From Saccharopolyspora indica (GTDB taxonomy: Bacteria; Actinomycetota; Actinomycetes; Mycobacteriales; Pseudonocardiaceae): DNA of 64,000 nt. Positions 25,861 through 33,877 of this stretch are shown here, one piece after another. The first letter of the stretch is position 1; each line of letters begins with the position of its first letter. The notes below the pieces were generated by a model. It was given only the letters and a program-made list of their open reading frames with translations. It had not been told where the DNA came from and made no database searches. A program made the position numbers and the translations under genes. The DNA lies in contig NZ_JAQGLB010000005.1 in assembly GCF_027853965.1 (NCBI RefSeq), positions 248,001 to 312,000 on the forward strand. Direction: 5' to 3'.

Positions 25861-26740
25861 CGGTGGGCGGATGGCCGTACTCCGCGCGGAAGACCCTGGT
25901 GAAGTGCGCGTGGCTGGCGAAGCCCCAGCGGTGCGCGATGTCGGCGATCGTGCGGTGGCGACTGGCCGGGTCGGCCAGTTCGCGACGCGCTCTCGCCAGG
26001 CGCCGCCGCAGCACGTAGCGGCCCGGGGTGTCGCCTTCGGCGGCGAACAGCCTGCCCAGGTGCCGTGCGGACATGCCGACCGCGGCGGCCACCCTGGCCG
26101 GGGTCAGCTCGTGGTCGCCGAGGTGGCGGTCGACGTAGTCCTTGGCCGCGAACAGCGGCGGCGCACCACCGGTGGTCAACGCCCGCAACAGGTCCAGCGC
26201 CGTCTCGTCCGCGCCGTCGGCCACCGCTTCCGGGCGGGCCGCCACCGACTCCAGCAGGGCGCGCAGCGCCCGCAGCGCCGATCTGTCCGCGCTGAACTTG
26301 GCGGGGCCGGGCACTTCCGCGAACAGCTCGCGCGGGATGTCCACCAGCAGCTGGCGCATCGGCGCGGCGAAGCCGAACAGGTAGGACCGGCGCGTGTCGT
26401 AGACGACCAGCTCGCCCGCGCCGAGGGTCAGGCAGCCCTGGCCGTGGTAGAACACGGCCTCGCCGGAGAGCACCAGGCTGGCGAACACCGAATCCTTCGG
26501 CAGCGCACGGCATGCCGCCGAGGTTCGCTCGATGACGTGCTCGTTGCCCGCGATGTCGGCCATCCGCAGCGCGCCGAAGCGCACGTTGGTCTGGGTGGCC
26601 AGCAATCCCTGCTCGGCGTAGGGCGAGCACTTCAACCCCACCAGGGCGCGGCGGTTGTACTCCTCCCACGCCGCCACCCGGTCGGCCGGGTCGACGTGGG
26701 CCGTGGACACTCGCGAGATCAGCGAAACAGGCTGAGTCAT
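25832..26740 (-). CDS. AraC-family transcriptional regulator
   Basis: The protein of about 302 residues has an N-terminal AraC-binding-like domain (LSGEAVFYHGQGCLTLGAGE, then VYDTRRSYLFGF) and a C-terminal double helix-turn-helix (residues about 200-300) with VAAAVGMSARHLGRLFAAEG and TIADIAHRWGFASHAHFTRV. This arrangement is that of PF14525-type activators such as those of aromatic or alkane catabolism. It most likely controls the MFS/MoaF/amidohydrolase group or the dehydrogenase group next to it. The ATG at 26740 has GGGAGG five bases upstream; a GTG one codon earlier is possible. Confidence 0.9.
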   Translation of the reverse strand: MTQPVSLISRVSTAHVDPADRVAAWEEYNRRALVGLKCSPYAEQGLLATQTNVRFGALRMADIAGNEHVIERTSAACRALPKDSVFASLVLSGEAVFYHGQGCLTLGAGELVVYDTRRSYLFGFAAPMRQLLVDIPRELFAEVPGPAKFSADRSALRALRALLESVAARPEAVADGADETALDLLRALTTGGAPPLFAAKDYVDRHLGDHELTPARVAAAVGMSARHLGRLFAAEGDTPGRYVLRRRLARARRELADPASRHRTIADIAHRWGFASHAHFTRVFRAEYGHPPTDCRERFGAL

Positions 26741-26800
26741 CACGGCCTCCCGCCGGCGCGCCTCGTTGCGGGGGCAGGTTAACCCGCGCCGCGCCCGGCC

Positions 26801-27126
26801 TCAAGCGGCCAGGTAGCCGCCGTCCACCGGCACCACGGCACCGGTGACAGTGCCGCCTCTCCGGGATTCACAGTGGTGGTTGCGTCCAGGAATTATCTCG
26901 CGTTTCGGGGTTTCTTGTGGCTGGGGTACGTCACGGTCCCCTGAGGTGCGGTTTCGCAGAACTCGGGACTGTTCGTACATACGTCTTTGCACGCCGGTGG
27001 AGGGCCAGGGATGCGGTTTCCCGGAGTCTGAACGAAAGAGGGCAATTAAGCCGCGACTTCCGCCACGGGGGTCGGCGCGGTGGCGGCCCCGATGCCCGAG
27101 GTCCCGCCCGTGATCACCACCGTCAT
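26801..27126 (-). pseudogene. Broken short-chain dehydrogenase carrying a copied MFS tail
   Basis: The minus strand starts MTVVITGGTSGIGAAT at 27126, a normal SDR cofactor site, and overlaps the stop of the upstream zinc dehydrogenase gene by ATGA. After about 25 codons the SDR ends and the sequence becomes a diverged copy of 28116-28291: a degenerate MFS C-terminus (ending VQRRMYEQ, compared with LQRRTRE in the intact gene) and the spacer behind it. At about 26845 it returns to an SDR tail, TVTGAVVPVDGGYLAA. Around 180 residues of the enzyme are missing. The reading frame of the tail stays open to 26992, but the product would not be a working enzyme. Recombination between duplicated segments is the likely cause. 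Confidence 0.7.
26846..27034. repeat. Direct repeat copy A (MFS tail plus spacer)
   Basis: This stretch aligns over about 180 bases with 28115-28291. Shared segments include GATTCACAGTGGTG, CCCCTGAGGTGC, TTTCGCAG and ACTCGGGACT. Differences are scattered, so the duplication is not recent. It lies inside the broken SDR. Confidence 0.75.
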
Positions 27127-28115
27127 GGCCGCACCACCACCTTCACCTCGCCAGCGCCCGCGCGCAGACCGCGCTCCACCACCTCGTCCAGCGGCACCGT
27201 CGAGGTGACGATGCGGGAGAAGTCCACGCCCTGCGAAGCCAGCCGGATGAGTTCCGGGAAGGTGTCCCGGTAGCCGACGGTCGCGATGATGGACTGCTCG
27301 CGGTTGACCAGGCGAAAGGCGTCGAAGTCCAGGCGCCCGCCGAGACCGGCGAGCACCACGCGGCCGCCCGCCCGCGTCACCGCGAGCGATGTGTCCAACG
27401 TGGACTGGATGCCGACCGCCTCGAAGGCCACGTCCACCTCGGGAACGTCGTCGCCGACGCTGGAGGCTCCGAGTTCAGCCGCCAACTCCCGCCGCGCGGA
27501 TTCCGGGTCGACACCGTGGATCCGGCCAACGCCGAGCTGCCGCGCGAGCAGCGTGATCAGCAGTCCGATCGGCCCGAGCCCGACCACCGCCATCGACTCG
27601 CCGGGCCGCGCTCCCGACCGGCGCAGCGCGTGCAGCGCCACCGAGGCGGGCTCGAAAACCGCTGCCTGCTCAAAGGAAACGTCCTCGGGGAGCACGTGCG
27701 CCATGTACGCCGGGACGGTCGCGTACTCGGCGAGTCCACCGTGCCCCATCAACCCGGCGAACCCGAAGTGCGCGCAGATGTTGTACTCGCCCGACCGGCA
27801 GCGATCGCAGCGCCCGCACCGGTAGTGCGGTTCGATCGCCAGCCGATCGCCTTCGGCCAGGCCGCGCACATCGGCGCCGACCGCGGTGACGGTCCCGCAG
27901 AACTCGTGCCCGAGCACCAGCGGCGCCACCACCCCCGATTCCGGGTGCGGTCGATCCACCGGGATCGCGTGCGGCCCGTCGACGAACTCGTGCTTGTCGC
28001 TACCGCAGATCCCGCAGTAGGCGACCCGCACCTGCACCTCCCCCGGCCCGGGAGCCCGCACCGGCACTTCGCCGATCCGGACGTCCCCAGCGCCGTGGTA
28101 CACCGCCGCTTTCAC
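27123..28115 (-). CDS. Zinc-dependent dehydrogenase, butanediol/sorbitol dehydrogenase-like
   Basis: The 330-residue MDR enzyme has catalytic zinc residues in CGICGSDKHEF near residue 34 and GHEFCG near residue 67, structural-zinc cysteines in CGRCDRCRSGEYNIC, and the Rossmann motif GLGPIG near residue 178. The spacing and the FEPASVALHAL segment are those of 2,3-butanediol and polyol dehydrogenases, which oxidise secondary alcohols with NAD. The GTG at 28115 follows GAGAGGTGG. It lies between the MFS gene (28236) and the broken SDR on one strand; the ATGA overlap with the latter shows that the SDR was once translationally coupled to it. Confidence 0.9.
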   Translation of the reverse strand: MKAAVYHGAGDVRIGEVPVRAPGPGEVQVRVAYCGICGSDKHEFVDGPHAIPVDRPHPESGVVAPLVLGHEFCGTVTAVGADVRGLAEGDRLAIEPHYRCGRCDRCRSGEYNICAHFGFAGLMGHGGLAEYATVPAYMAHVLPEDVSFEQAAVFEPASVALHALRRSGARPGESMAVVGLGPIGLLITLLARQLGVGRIHGVDPESARRELAAELGASSVGDDVPEVDVAFEAVGIQSTLDTSLAVTRAGGRVVLAGLGGRLDFDAFRLVNREQSIIATVGYRDTFPELIRLASQGVDFSRIVTSTVPLDEVVERGLRAGAGEVKVVVRP

Positions 28116-28291
28116 AGTTCCACCTCTCCGCGATTCACAGTGGTGATTGCGTTCAGGAGTGATCTCACGTTTCGCGGTTTCTCCTGGCTGATGTGCGTCA
28201 CGTTCCCCTGAGGTGCAGTTTCGCAGGACTCGGGACTACTCACGTGTCCGCCGCTGCAGGACCAGCGGTGCGGTTTCGCGCAATCCGAACG
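28115..28291. repeat. Direct repeat copy B (end of MFS gene plus spacer)
   Basis: The intact context of the repeat: the last 18 codons of the MFS gene and the 120-base spacer carrying the RBS of the zinc dehydrogenase gene. The equivalent of the dehydrogenase GTG start is GTC in copy A. Confidence 0.75.
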
Positions 28292-29453
28292 ACAACAGCA
28301 CCACCACGACGGCTCCGCCGACAGCGATGAACATCGCCGCCTGCAAGCCCCACTCGTCGGAGGCCCAGCCCGCCAGCATCGGCGCCAGGAACCCGCCGCA
28401 GAGCTCGCCGACGCCCATCACCAGGCCCAGCGCCGTGGCCAGTGCCCGGCTCGGCACGGTCTCGGCCGGGATCGTCGCCATGAACAGCGTGAAGCAGCCC
28501 AGCCCGGTGTAGGTGAGCACGACGATCGCCCCGAGCAGCAGCGGCTGCGCCACCAGCACCACGGCCAGCGGGCACAGCGCGGCGACCGCGGTGAACGCGA
28601 TCATCGTGCGCCGCCTGCCGATGCGGTCCGAGATCGCCGGGGTGGCGAAGCCCCACAGCACCCAGGCGACGCCGAAGCAGGCCATCACCGCGCTCATCGT
28701 GCCGGGCGAATAGCCCTTCACCGACGCCAGGTAGGTCGGCGCGAAGGTGATGATCACGACGAACCAGGTCAGGTAGCAGGCCGCGATCGCCATGCACAGC
28801 ACGATGTTGCGCTGCCGCAGCAGCTGGCCGACCGGCACCTTCGGCCCCGATTCCGCGGCCGCCTCCACCCGGCCGCCGGGCGGCACCTCGCGCACCGAGC
28901 GCGCCACCCAGACCGCCAGCAGCAGTCCCGGCACGATCGTCAGCAGGAACGCCGCGCGCCAGCCGACGTGCTCGGCGGCCCACACCACGACGATCGGCGA
29001 GACGATCCCGCCGAGCAGCCCGGCCGAGGATCCCTGCACCAGCCCCATGTTCAGGCCGCGGCGGTGCTGCTGGGAGGCCTCGATCATCAGCGACTGCGCC
29101 ATCGGCAGCACCGCGCCCTCGGCCAGCCCCATCAGCGCCCTGGCGATCAGCAGCCCGGTGAACCCGGTCATCAGACCGGAGGCCGCCGAGCACACCGAGA
29201 AGCCCAGGATCGCCGCGATCAGCAGCGGTTTGCGCTTCCCGATCCGGTCGGAGACGGTGCCCACGACCATCCCGGACAGCGCCCAGGTCAGCGCCAGCAC
29301 CCCGGACAGCGCGCCGAGCTGGGTGTTCGACAGCGGGAAGTCCTCGCGGATCATCGGCGCGAGGAACGACAGCGCCTGCCGGTCGAAGAACACGAAGCCG
29401 AACGACAGGAACAGGATCAGCAGCAGTCGGTTCTCGTAGCGGACCGGGTTCAC
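28236..29453 (-). CDS. MFS transporter, anion:cation symporter-like
   Basis: The 405-residue carrier has about 12 helices, an N-terminal FFDRQALSFLAPMIREDF segment and GTVSDRIGKRKPLL after helix 2 as motif A, followed by LMGLAEGAVLPMAQSL in helix 4. These features fit the ACS group of the MFS, which takes up organic anions such as sugar acids and aromatic acids by proton symport. The GTG at 29453 is preceded by GAGGGCGG and lies 13 bases behind the cupin gene, so both are in one unit with the zinc dehydrogenase. The upstream in-frame extension through the cupin gene is rejected. Confidence 0.9.
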   Translation of the reverse strand: MNPVRYENRLLLILFLSFGFVFFDRQALSFLAPMIREDFPLSNTQLGALSGVLALTWALSGMVVGTVSDRIGKRKPLLIAAILGFSVCSAASGLMTGFTGLLIARALMGLAEGAVLPMAQSLMIEASQQHRRGLNMGLVQGSSAGLLGGIVSPIVVVWAAEHVGWRAAFLLTIVPGLLLAVWVARSVREVPPGGRVEAAAESGPKVPVGQLLRQRNIVLCMAIAACYLTWFVVIITFAPTYLASVKGYSPGTMSAVMACFGVAWVLWGFATPAISDRIGRRRTMIAFTAVAALCPLAVVLVAQPLLLGAIVVLTYTGLGCFTLFMATIPAETVPSRALATALGLVMGVGELCGGFLAPMLAGWASDEWGLQAAMFIAVGGAVVVVLLSFGLRETAPLVLQRRTRE

Positions 29454-29466
29454 GGCAGCACCGCCC

Positions 29467-30000
29467 TCAGCGGAACAGCGAGTTGACGTAGTCCGCGCCG
29501 ATGCCGACGGCGTCGTAGTGCTTGCGGCACAGCTCGATGTAGTCGTGCACGTCGAAGAAGCCGGTGGTCTCACCGTTCTCGTCCAGCCAGATCAGCGGGC
29601 CCTTGACGATGAACATGGCCTTCATCGGCTCCTCGCTCTCGTAGGCGACCAGGGTGTGGCCCTCCCCCGGCGCCTCGTAGACGAAGTCGCCCGCCGAGGC
29701 CGTCCACGGCCGTTCGAGGTAGCCCCACTTGCCGGAGATGGTGTAGGCGAACACCTCGTGCGGGTGGTAGTGCCGGTTGACCAGCCCGGCCGTCTTGGCC
29801 CGCAGGATGTCCGACCAGGAGTTGTCCTTGACGTTGATCCACAGCGGCCGGGAGCCGACGGTGTCGGAGAACGGCGCGTAGTACCGGTCGTCGTCGGTGG
29901 CCACCTGCGACAGGTAGACCTCCGGCTGCGCGTCCGGCCGGAAGGAGTTCTCGATCGGCTTGAGGTCCTTCCAGAACTCCGTGGTGGGCTGTTCGGGCAT
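29467..30000 (-). CDS. Cupin protein, 2,4'-dihydroxyacetophenone dioxygenase-like
   Basis: The 177-residue product is a single cupin with metal ligands in NRHYHPHEVFAYTISG (residues about 75-90) and GDFVYEAPGEGHTL (about 102-116), giving the usual two His, Glu, His set. Length and motifs match the family named for 2,4'-dihydroxyacetophenone dioxygenase, an iron enzyme that splits a C-C bond next to a carbonyl. Substrate identity is not proven by this. It leads the unit with an ACS-type carrier, a zinc dehydrogenase and the broken SDR, which fits uptake and oxidation of a small aromatic or hydroxy-ketone compound. The ATG at 30000 follows AAAGGCGG. Confidence 0.8.
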   Translation of the reverse strand: MPEQPTTEFWKDLKPIENSFRPDAQPEVYLSQVATDDDRYYAPFSDTVGSRPLWINVKDNSWSDILRAKTAGLVNRHYHPHEVFAYTISGKWGYLERPWTASAGDFVYEAPGEGHTLVAYESEEPMKAMFIVKGPLIWLDENGETTGFFDVHDYIELCRKHYDAVGIGADYVNSLFR

Positions 30001-30107
30001 CGTCGGCCGCCTTTCCGCTGAGTACCAGGTGCTGGCATCCAATCCCGCCGGCGGCCCCCGGGTCTTTCCGCTGGCGGACCAGTTCTTGCCCGTCCCGGAC
30101 ACGCCGA

Positions 30108-30123
30108 TGTAACAGCTGCTACA
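30108..30123. promoter_or_regulatory. Near-perfect palindrome TGTAACAGCTGCTACA before the chrB-like gene
   Basis: The palindrome has one mismatched pair and ends ten bases before the GTG start of the ChrB-like gene, in the 132-base interval shared with the divergent cupin gene. Its position over the probable transcription start fits an operator, perhaps for the ChrB-like protein itself. Confidence 0.45.
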
Positions 30124-30132
30124 TTCTTCTTC

Positions 30133-30678
30133 GTGACAGACCTTCGCTGGCTGGTCCTCGTGATCAAGGTGCCCGCCGAACCGTCCCGGCACCGGGTCGC
30201 GGTGTGGCGGGAGCTCCGCAAGATCGGCGCGCTCTCCCTCGGGCAGGGCGTGTGGAGCGTGCCCGACGTCCCGGTGTTCGCCGACGGGATCGCCCGCGCC
30301 GTCGAGCTGACCGAGCAGGCCGGTGGCCAGGCCCTGGCGCTGGATGCCGCCGGGCGCGGCGAGTCCGACGCCGCCGCGCTGAAAGCCCAGTTCACCGCGG
30401 CGCGTTCGGCCGACTGGACGGAATTCCTCGCCGACTGCGGCAAGTTCGAGGCCGAACTGGCCAAGGAGATCCGCATCGCCAAGTTCACCCTGGCCGAGCT
30501 GGAGGAAGAGGAGCAGTCGCTGGAACGGCTGCGCCGCTGGCACCGCGACCTGACCGCCCGCGACGTCTTCGGAGCCCCGGAGGCCCCCGAAGCCGCCGAA
30601 CGGCTCAAGCAGTGCGCGGCAGCGTGCGAGGACTACGCCGAACGCGTCTTCAACGCGCTGCACAACGGGGACAGGTGA
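30133..30678 (+). CDS. ChrB N-terminal-domain protein (chromate-resistance regulator-like)
   Basis: The 181-residue product matches the N-terminal ChrB domain: LRWLVLVIKVPAEPSRHRVAVWRELRKIGALSLGQGVW at the front and later a long charged helix region (IRIAKFTLAELEEEEQSLERLRRW). ChrB acts as a chromate-sensing regulator of efflux genes in proteobacteria; the C-terminal ChrB domain of the longer forms is absent here. The next gene, overlapping by one base (TGATG), encodes an MFS carrier, a pairing common in actinomycetes. Chromate itself need not be the substrate. The start is GTG at 30133 without a good RBS. Confidence 0.8.
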   Translation: MTDLRWLVLVIKVPAEPSRHRVAVWRELRKIGALSLGQGVWSVPDVPVFADGIARAVELTEQAGGQALALDAAGRGESDAAALKAQFTAARSADWTEFLADCGKFEAELAKEIRIAKFTLAELEEEEQSLERLRRWHRDLTARDVFGAPEAPEAAERLKQCAAACEDYAERVFNALHNGDR

Positions 30679-31841
30679 TGCGCTCGAAGCGCCAGATGTG
30701 GCCGCTGTACGCCGCGGGTTTCACCACCGCCTTCGGCGCTCACGGCATCGCGGCGAACCTCGGCGGCTTCTCCGACGACGCGGTCACCTCGCTGCTGGTG
30801 CTCGGCGCGCTGCTCGCCCTCTACGACGGCGCCGAAGTCCTGCTCAAACCGCTGTTCGGCACCCTCGCCGACCGCATCGGCGCCCGCCCGGTGCTGCTGG
30901 GCGGGCTGCTCGGCTTCGCCGCCGCGTCGGCGATCTACGTCATCGCCGACAGCCCCGCGTGGCTGTGGGTGGCGCGCCTCGGCCAGGGCGCCGCGGCCTC
31001 GGCCTTCTCGCCGTCCGCCTCAGCGCTCGTCGCCCGGCTCAACCCGTCGGCCAAGCACGGTCGCGCCTTCGGCTCCTACGGCTTCTACAAGTCGATCGGC
31101 TACACGCTGGGCCCGCTGCTGGGCGGTGTGCTGGTCTGGGCCGGCGGGTTGCGGCTGGTGTTCGCGGTGATGGCGCTGCTCGGCCTCGCCGTCGCGATCT
31201 GGGCCGCCGTCGACGTCCCGTCCGTCCCACCGCTGCCCAAGACCCGCCAGACGGTGCTGGACCTCCTCCGCCGCCTGGCCGATCCGGCCTTCCTCGCCCC
31301 GACGGCGGCGCTGGCCGCGGCGACCGCCGCGCTGTCGGTGGGAGTGGGCTTCCTGCCGGTGACCGGACGGCTGGACGGTCTGGGCCCGATCGCCACCGGA
31401 GCCGCGGTGTCGGTGCTGGCCGCCTGCGCCGCCGTCGTGCAGCCGATGGCCGGGCGCGCGCTGGACGCCGGCCGCCTCGCGCCGTCCCGCGGCATCGCCG
31501 CAGGTCTGCTGATCACGGCGGTGGGTCTGGTCTGCGCAGTGCTGCCCGGCCTGCTCGGCGTCCTGTCGGCCGCCGCGCTGATCGGAGCGGGAACCGGCCT
31601 GATCACCCCGCTCGGCTTCGCCGCGCTGGCCGCCGCCACCCCGCAGGAGCGGATGGGCCAGACGATGGGCGCGGCCGAACTCGGCCGGGAGCTCGGCGAC
31701 GCGGGCGGCCCGCTGCTGGTCGCGGCGATCGCCACGATCGCGAGTCTGACCACCGGTTACACCGCGCTCGCCGTCCTGATCGCACTCGGCCCCGCGGTCG
31801 CCTTCGCGGTGCGCGCCGCGCGGCTACGTCAGCGGGCGTAG
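30678..31841 (+). CDS. MFS transporter linked to the ChrB-like regulator
   Basis: The 387-residue protein shows about 12 helices and a good motif A, GTLADRIGARPVLLGG, after helix 2. LVARLNPSAKHGRAFGSYGFYKSIGY follows helix 4 and resembles drug exporters. The ATG overlaps the stop of the ChrB-like gene, so both are translated together. This suggests an efflux pump regulated by the upstream protein. It is not a CHR-family chromate carrier, so resistance to chromate is only a suggestion from context. Confidence 0.87.
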   Translation: MRSKRQMWPLYAAGFTTAFGAHGIAANLGGFSDDAVTSLLVLGALLALYDGAEVLLKPLFGTLADRIGARPVLLGGLLGFAAASAIYVIADSPAWLWVARLGQGAAASAFSPSASALVARLNPSAKHGRAFGSYGFYKSIGYTLGPLLGGVLVWAGGLRLVFAVMALLGLAVAIWAAVDVPSVPPLPKTRQTVLDLLRRLADPAFLAPTAALAAATAALSVGVGFLPVTGRLDGLGPIATGAAVSVLAACAAVVQPMAGRALDAGRLAPSRGIAAGLLITAVGLVCAVLPGLLGVLSAAALIGAGTGLITPLGFAALAAATPQERMGQTMGAAELGRELGDAGGPLLVAAIATIASLTTGYTALAVLIALGPAVAFAVRAARLRQRA

Positions 31842-31923
31842 CCGAGGTTCAGCTCCGCGACGGATGAGCGGATCCCTCCCGTCGGCCACGCTTCACCGAG
31901 CCGCGCCGACAGGAGGGATCCCC

Positions 31924-32493
31924 ATGACGACAACGCGCCCGGGCCGACGGCTCAGCGGTCGCCGCCGCAAGGTGTTCCTGGCCGCGCACCTGCTCACCGC
32001 CGCCGCCTGGTTCGGCATCGACCTCGTCGTCGGAGTCCTGGTCGTCACGGCCGCGATCACCGACTCCCCGCAGACCGCGGGCGCGGCGCTGCAGGCCGTC
32101 GGGATCTTCGCCGTCTGGCCGATGTTCACCACCAGCGTCCTGTGCCTGGCCTCCGGAGCGGTGCTCGGCCTGGGCACCAAGTACGGGCTGGTCCGGTACT
32201 GGTGGGTGGCGGTCAAGCTCGCCATCAACGTGGTCTTCTCCGCGCTGATCCTCGCCGGGCTGCGCCCGGGCATCGACGAGGCGGCCGACGCCGGCGCCCG
32301 CATGACCGCGGGCGACGCGACCGCCGCGATTCCCCCGACGCTGCTCTTCCCGATCGTGCTCGGGCCGAGCCTGCTGCTCACCGCCTACCTGCTGTCGGTG
32401 TTCAAGCCCTGGGGCCGCCTGCGCCGGAGCGCGGTCGGGAATCACTCCTGGCGGGGCAGCTCCCCGGCGCCCGGTTCGGTGGTGTCGAGGTAG
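31924..32493 (+). CDS. DUF2269-like membrane protein
   Basis: The 189-residue protein has four hydrophobic segments (about residues 17-45, 58-87, 97-117 and 139-160) with histidine and tryptophan in HLLTAAAWFGID, a pattern resembling DUF2269 integral membrane proteins of unknown function. A strong GGAGG precedes the ATG at 31924. Its last 52 bases overlap the 3' end of the convergent Crp-family gene, so the C-terminal tail (about 20 polar residues) may be a late addition. No function can be assigned. Confidence 0.72.
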   Translation: MTTTRPGRRLSGRRRKVFLAAHLLTAAAWFGIDLVVGVLVVTAAITDSPQTAGAALQAVGIFAVWPMFTTSVLCLASGAVLGLGTKYGLVRYWWVAVKLAINVVFSALILAGLRPGIDEAADAGARMTAGDATAAIPPTLLFPIVLGPSLLLTAYLLSVFKPWGRLRRSAVGNHSWRGSSPAPGSVVSR

Positions 32494-33155
32494 CCGAGCA
32501 GGCGCTCCCGGCTCGGCACGGTGATCTTCGCCCGGTGCAGGCGTACGAGCCCCCGGTCGGCGAGTTCACCGAGCGCTGCCGTGGTCCGCTCCCGGCTGGC
32601 GTGCACCAGCCCCGCCAGCTGCTGGTGCGTCAACCGGACCGCTTGCGGGGGCGAGCCGGCCGACGCACCCCCGCTCAACGTCCACAGCGCGGTGGCCAGG
32701 CGCTCGAGCAGCGACTGGGACGCCAGGTCGGTGAGCTGGTGCTCGAGCTCGACGATGCGGGCACCCAGGTGTTCGGCGACGCGGGCCGCGATGCGCGGGT
32801 CGGCCAGCAGCAGCCGCCGGACGTGGTGCGGGCTCAGCACGCACAGCTGAGAGGGTTCGAGCGCTTCCGCCCAGTTCGCCCCCATCCGCAGACCGAGCAG
32901 CCGGACCTCGCCGAACACCGATCCGGGCCCCAGCACCCCGGTCGTGACCGGTGTCCCCGCCGCGGAGATCCGGTAGAGCCAGATCCTGCCCCGCTTGACC
33001 ACGAACAGGTCCGCCACCGGCCGGTGCGGGCTGAACACCACCTGCCCCGCAGCGACCTCGCGCAGCGGCGCACGCGCCCCCAGCTCCGCCATCTCCCGCC
33101 TGGACAGATCGCGGAACAGCTCGGCTTCGGACAGGCAGTAGAAATCTTCGGGCAC
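32442..33155 (-). CDS. Crp/Fnr-family transcriptional regulator
   Basis: The 237-residue protein has an N-terminal cyclic-nucleotide-binding-like barrel (residues about 8-125, with VLGPGSVFGEVRLLGL), a dimerisation helix, and a C-terminal winged helix with RLTHQQLAGLVHASRERTTAAL near residue 180. There is no cluster of cysteines, so an oxygen-sensing Fe-S form as in Fnr is unlikely. The effector could be cAMP, another nucleotide or none. It is divergent from the protoglobin gene across 124 bases; joint control in response to oxygen or nitric oxide is a possibility but no operator is recognisable. Confidence 0.92.
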   Translation of the reverse strand: MPEDFYCLSEAELFRDLSRREMAELGARAPLREVAAGQVVFSPHRPVADLFVVKRGRIWLYRISAAGTPVTTGVLGPGSVFGEVRLLGLRMGANWAEALEPSQLCVLSPHHVRRLLLADPRIAARVAEHLGARIVELEHQLTDLASQSLLERLATALWTLSGGASAGSPPQAVRLTHQQLAGLVHASRERTTAALGELADRGLVRLHRAKITVPSRERLLGYLDTTEPGAGELPRQE

Positions 33156-33279
33156 CGAAGCCTCCGGGAGGACCGCTCCCCGCCACCATCACCGCTGACC
33201 GCGAACTTGTCCAGCGAGATGCCTGCGAGCTGCCCGCAGCGGGTAGATGAGTGCAGTCGGGCGAGAGCAGGAGGCGACC

Positions 33280-33870
33280 ATGGGCAGCACACCGCACACC
33301 ATCTCCGGCTACGACTACGGCGATCCGCACCTCCCGCACTCGCCGGTCACCCTGCCGGAGGTGGACCGGCTCAAGTCCGCGCTGCTGTGGCGCGACGACG
33401 ACGACCGCGCGCTCCGCGAGGCCGGAGACGTGCTGGCCGATCAGGTGACCGAGATCGTCGACGCCTGGTACGGCTACGTCGGTTCGCACCCGCACCTGGC
33501 CGCCTACTTCGCGCCGCCCGGCGGCGAACCCGACCACGACTACCTGGAGCGGGTCCGCCCGCGCTTCGAGCAGTGGATCCTCGACACCTGCCGCAAACCG
33601 CACGACCAGGCCTGGCTGGACTACCAGAACGAGATCGCGCTCCGGCACACGCGGGCGAAGAAGAACGAGACCGATCACGCCCGCGCGGTCGACCTCGTCC
33701 CGCTGCGCTACATGATCGCCTTCATCAACCCGATCACGACGACGATCCGCCCGTTCCTCGCCCGCAAGGGCCACGAGCCGGACGACGTCGACCGCATGCA
33801 CCAGGCGTGGTTCAAGGCGGTCGTGCTCGACGTGGCGCTGTGGAGCCGCGCCTACACCGACTCGTGGTGA
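33280..33870 (+). CDS. Protoglobin
   Basis: The 196-residue single-domain haem protein starts ISGYDYGDP near residue 8, has TEIVDAWYGYVGSHPHLAAYF and ALRHTRAKKNETDHA near residue 125, where the proximal histidine is expected, and ends VLDVALWSRAYTDSW. These features match protoglobins of archaea and bacteria, which bind O2, CO and NO through a globin fold related to globin-coupled sensors. There is no attached signalling domain. The ATG at 33280 follows AGGAGG. It is divergent from the Crp-family gene, with which it may form a gas-response pair. Confidence 0.88.
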   Translation: MGSTPHTISGYDYGDPHLPHSPVTLPEVDRLKSALLWRDDDDRALREAGDVLADQVTEIVDAWYGYVGSHPHLAAYFAPPGGEPDHDYLERVRPRFEQWILDTCRKPHDQAWLDYQNEIALRHTRAKKNETDHARAVDLVPLRYMIAFINPITTTIRPFLARKGHEPDDVDRMHQAWFKAVVLDVALWSRAYTDSW

Positions 33871-33877
33871 CGCGGGC

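Noticed and set aside
26846-27034. An insertion sequence inside the broken SDR
   Set aside because: There is no transposase, terminal inverted repeat or target duplication; the segment is a copy of a neighbouring gene end.
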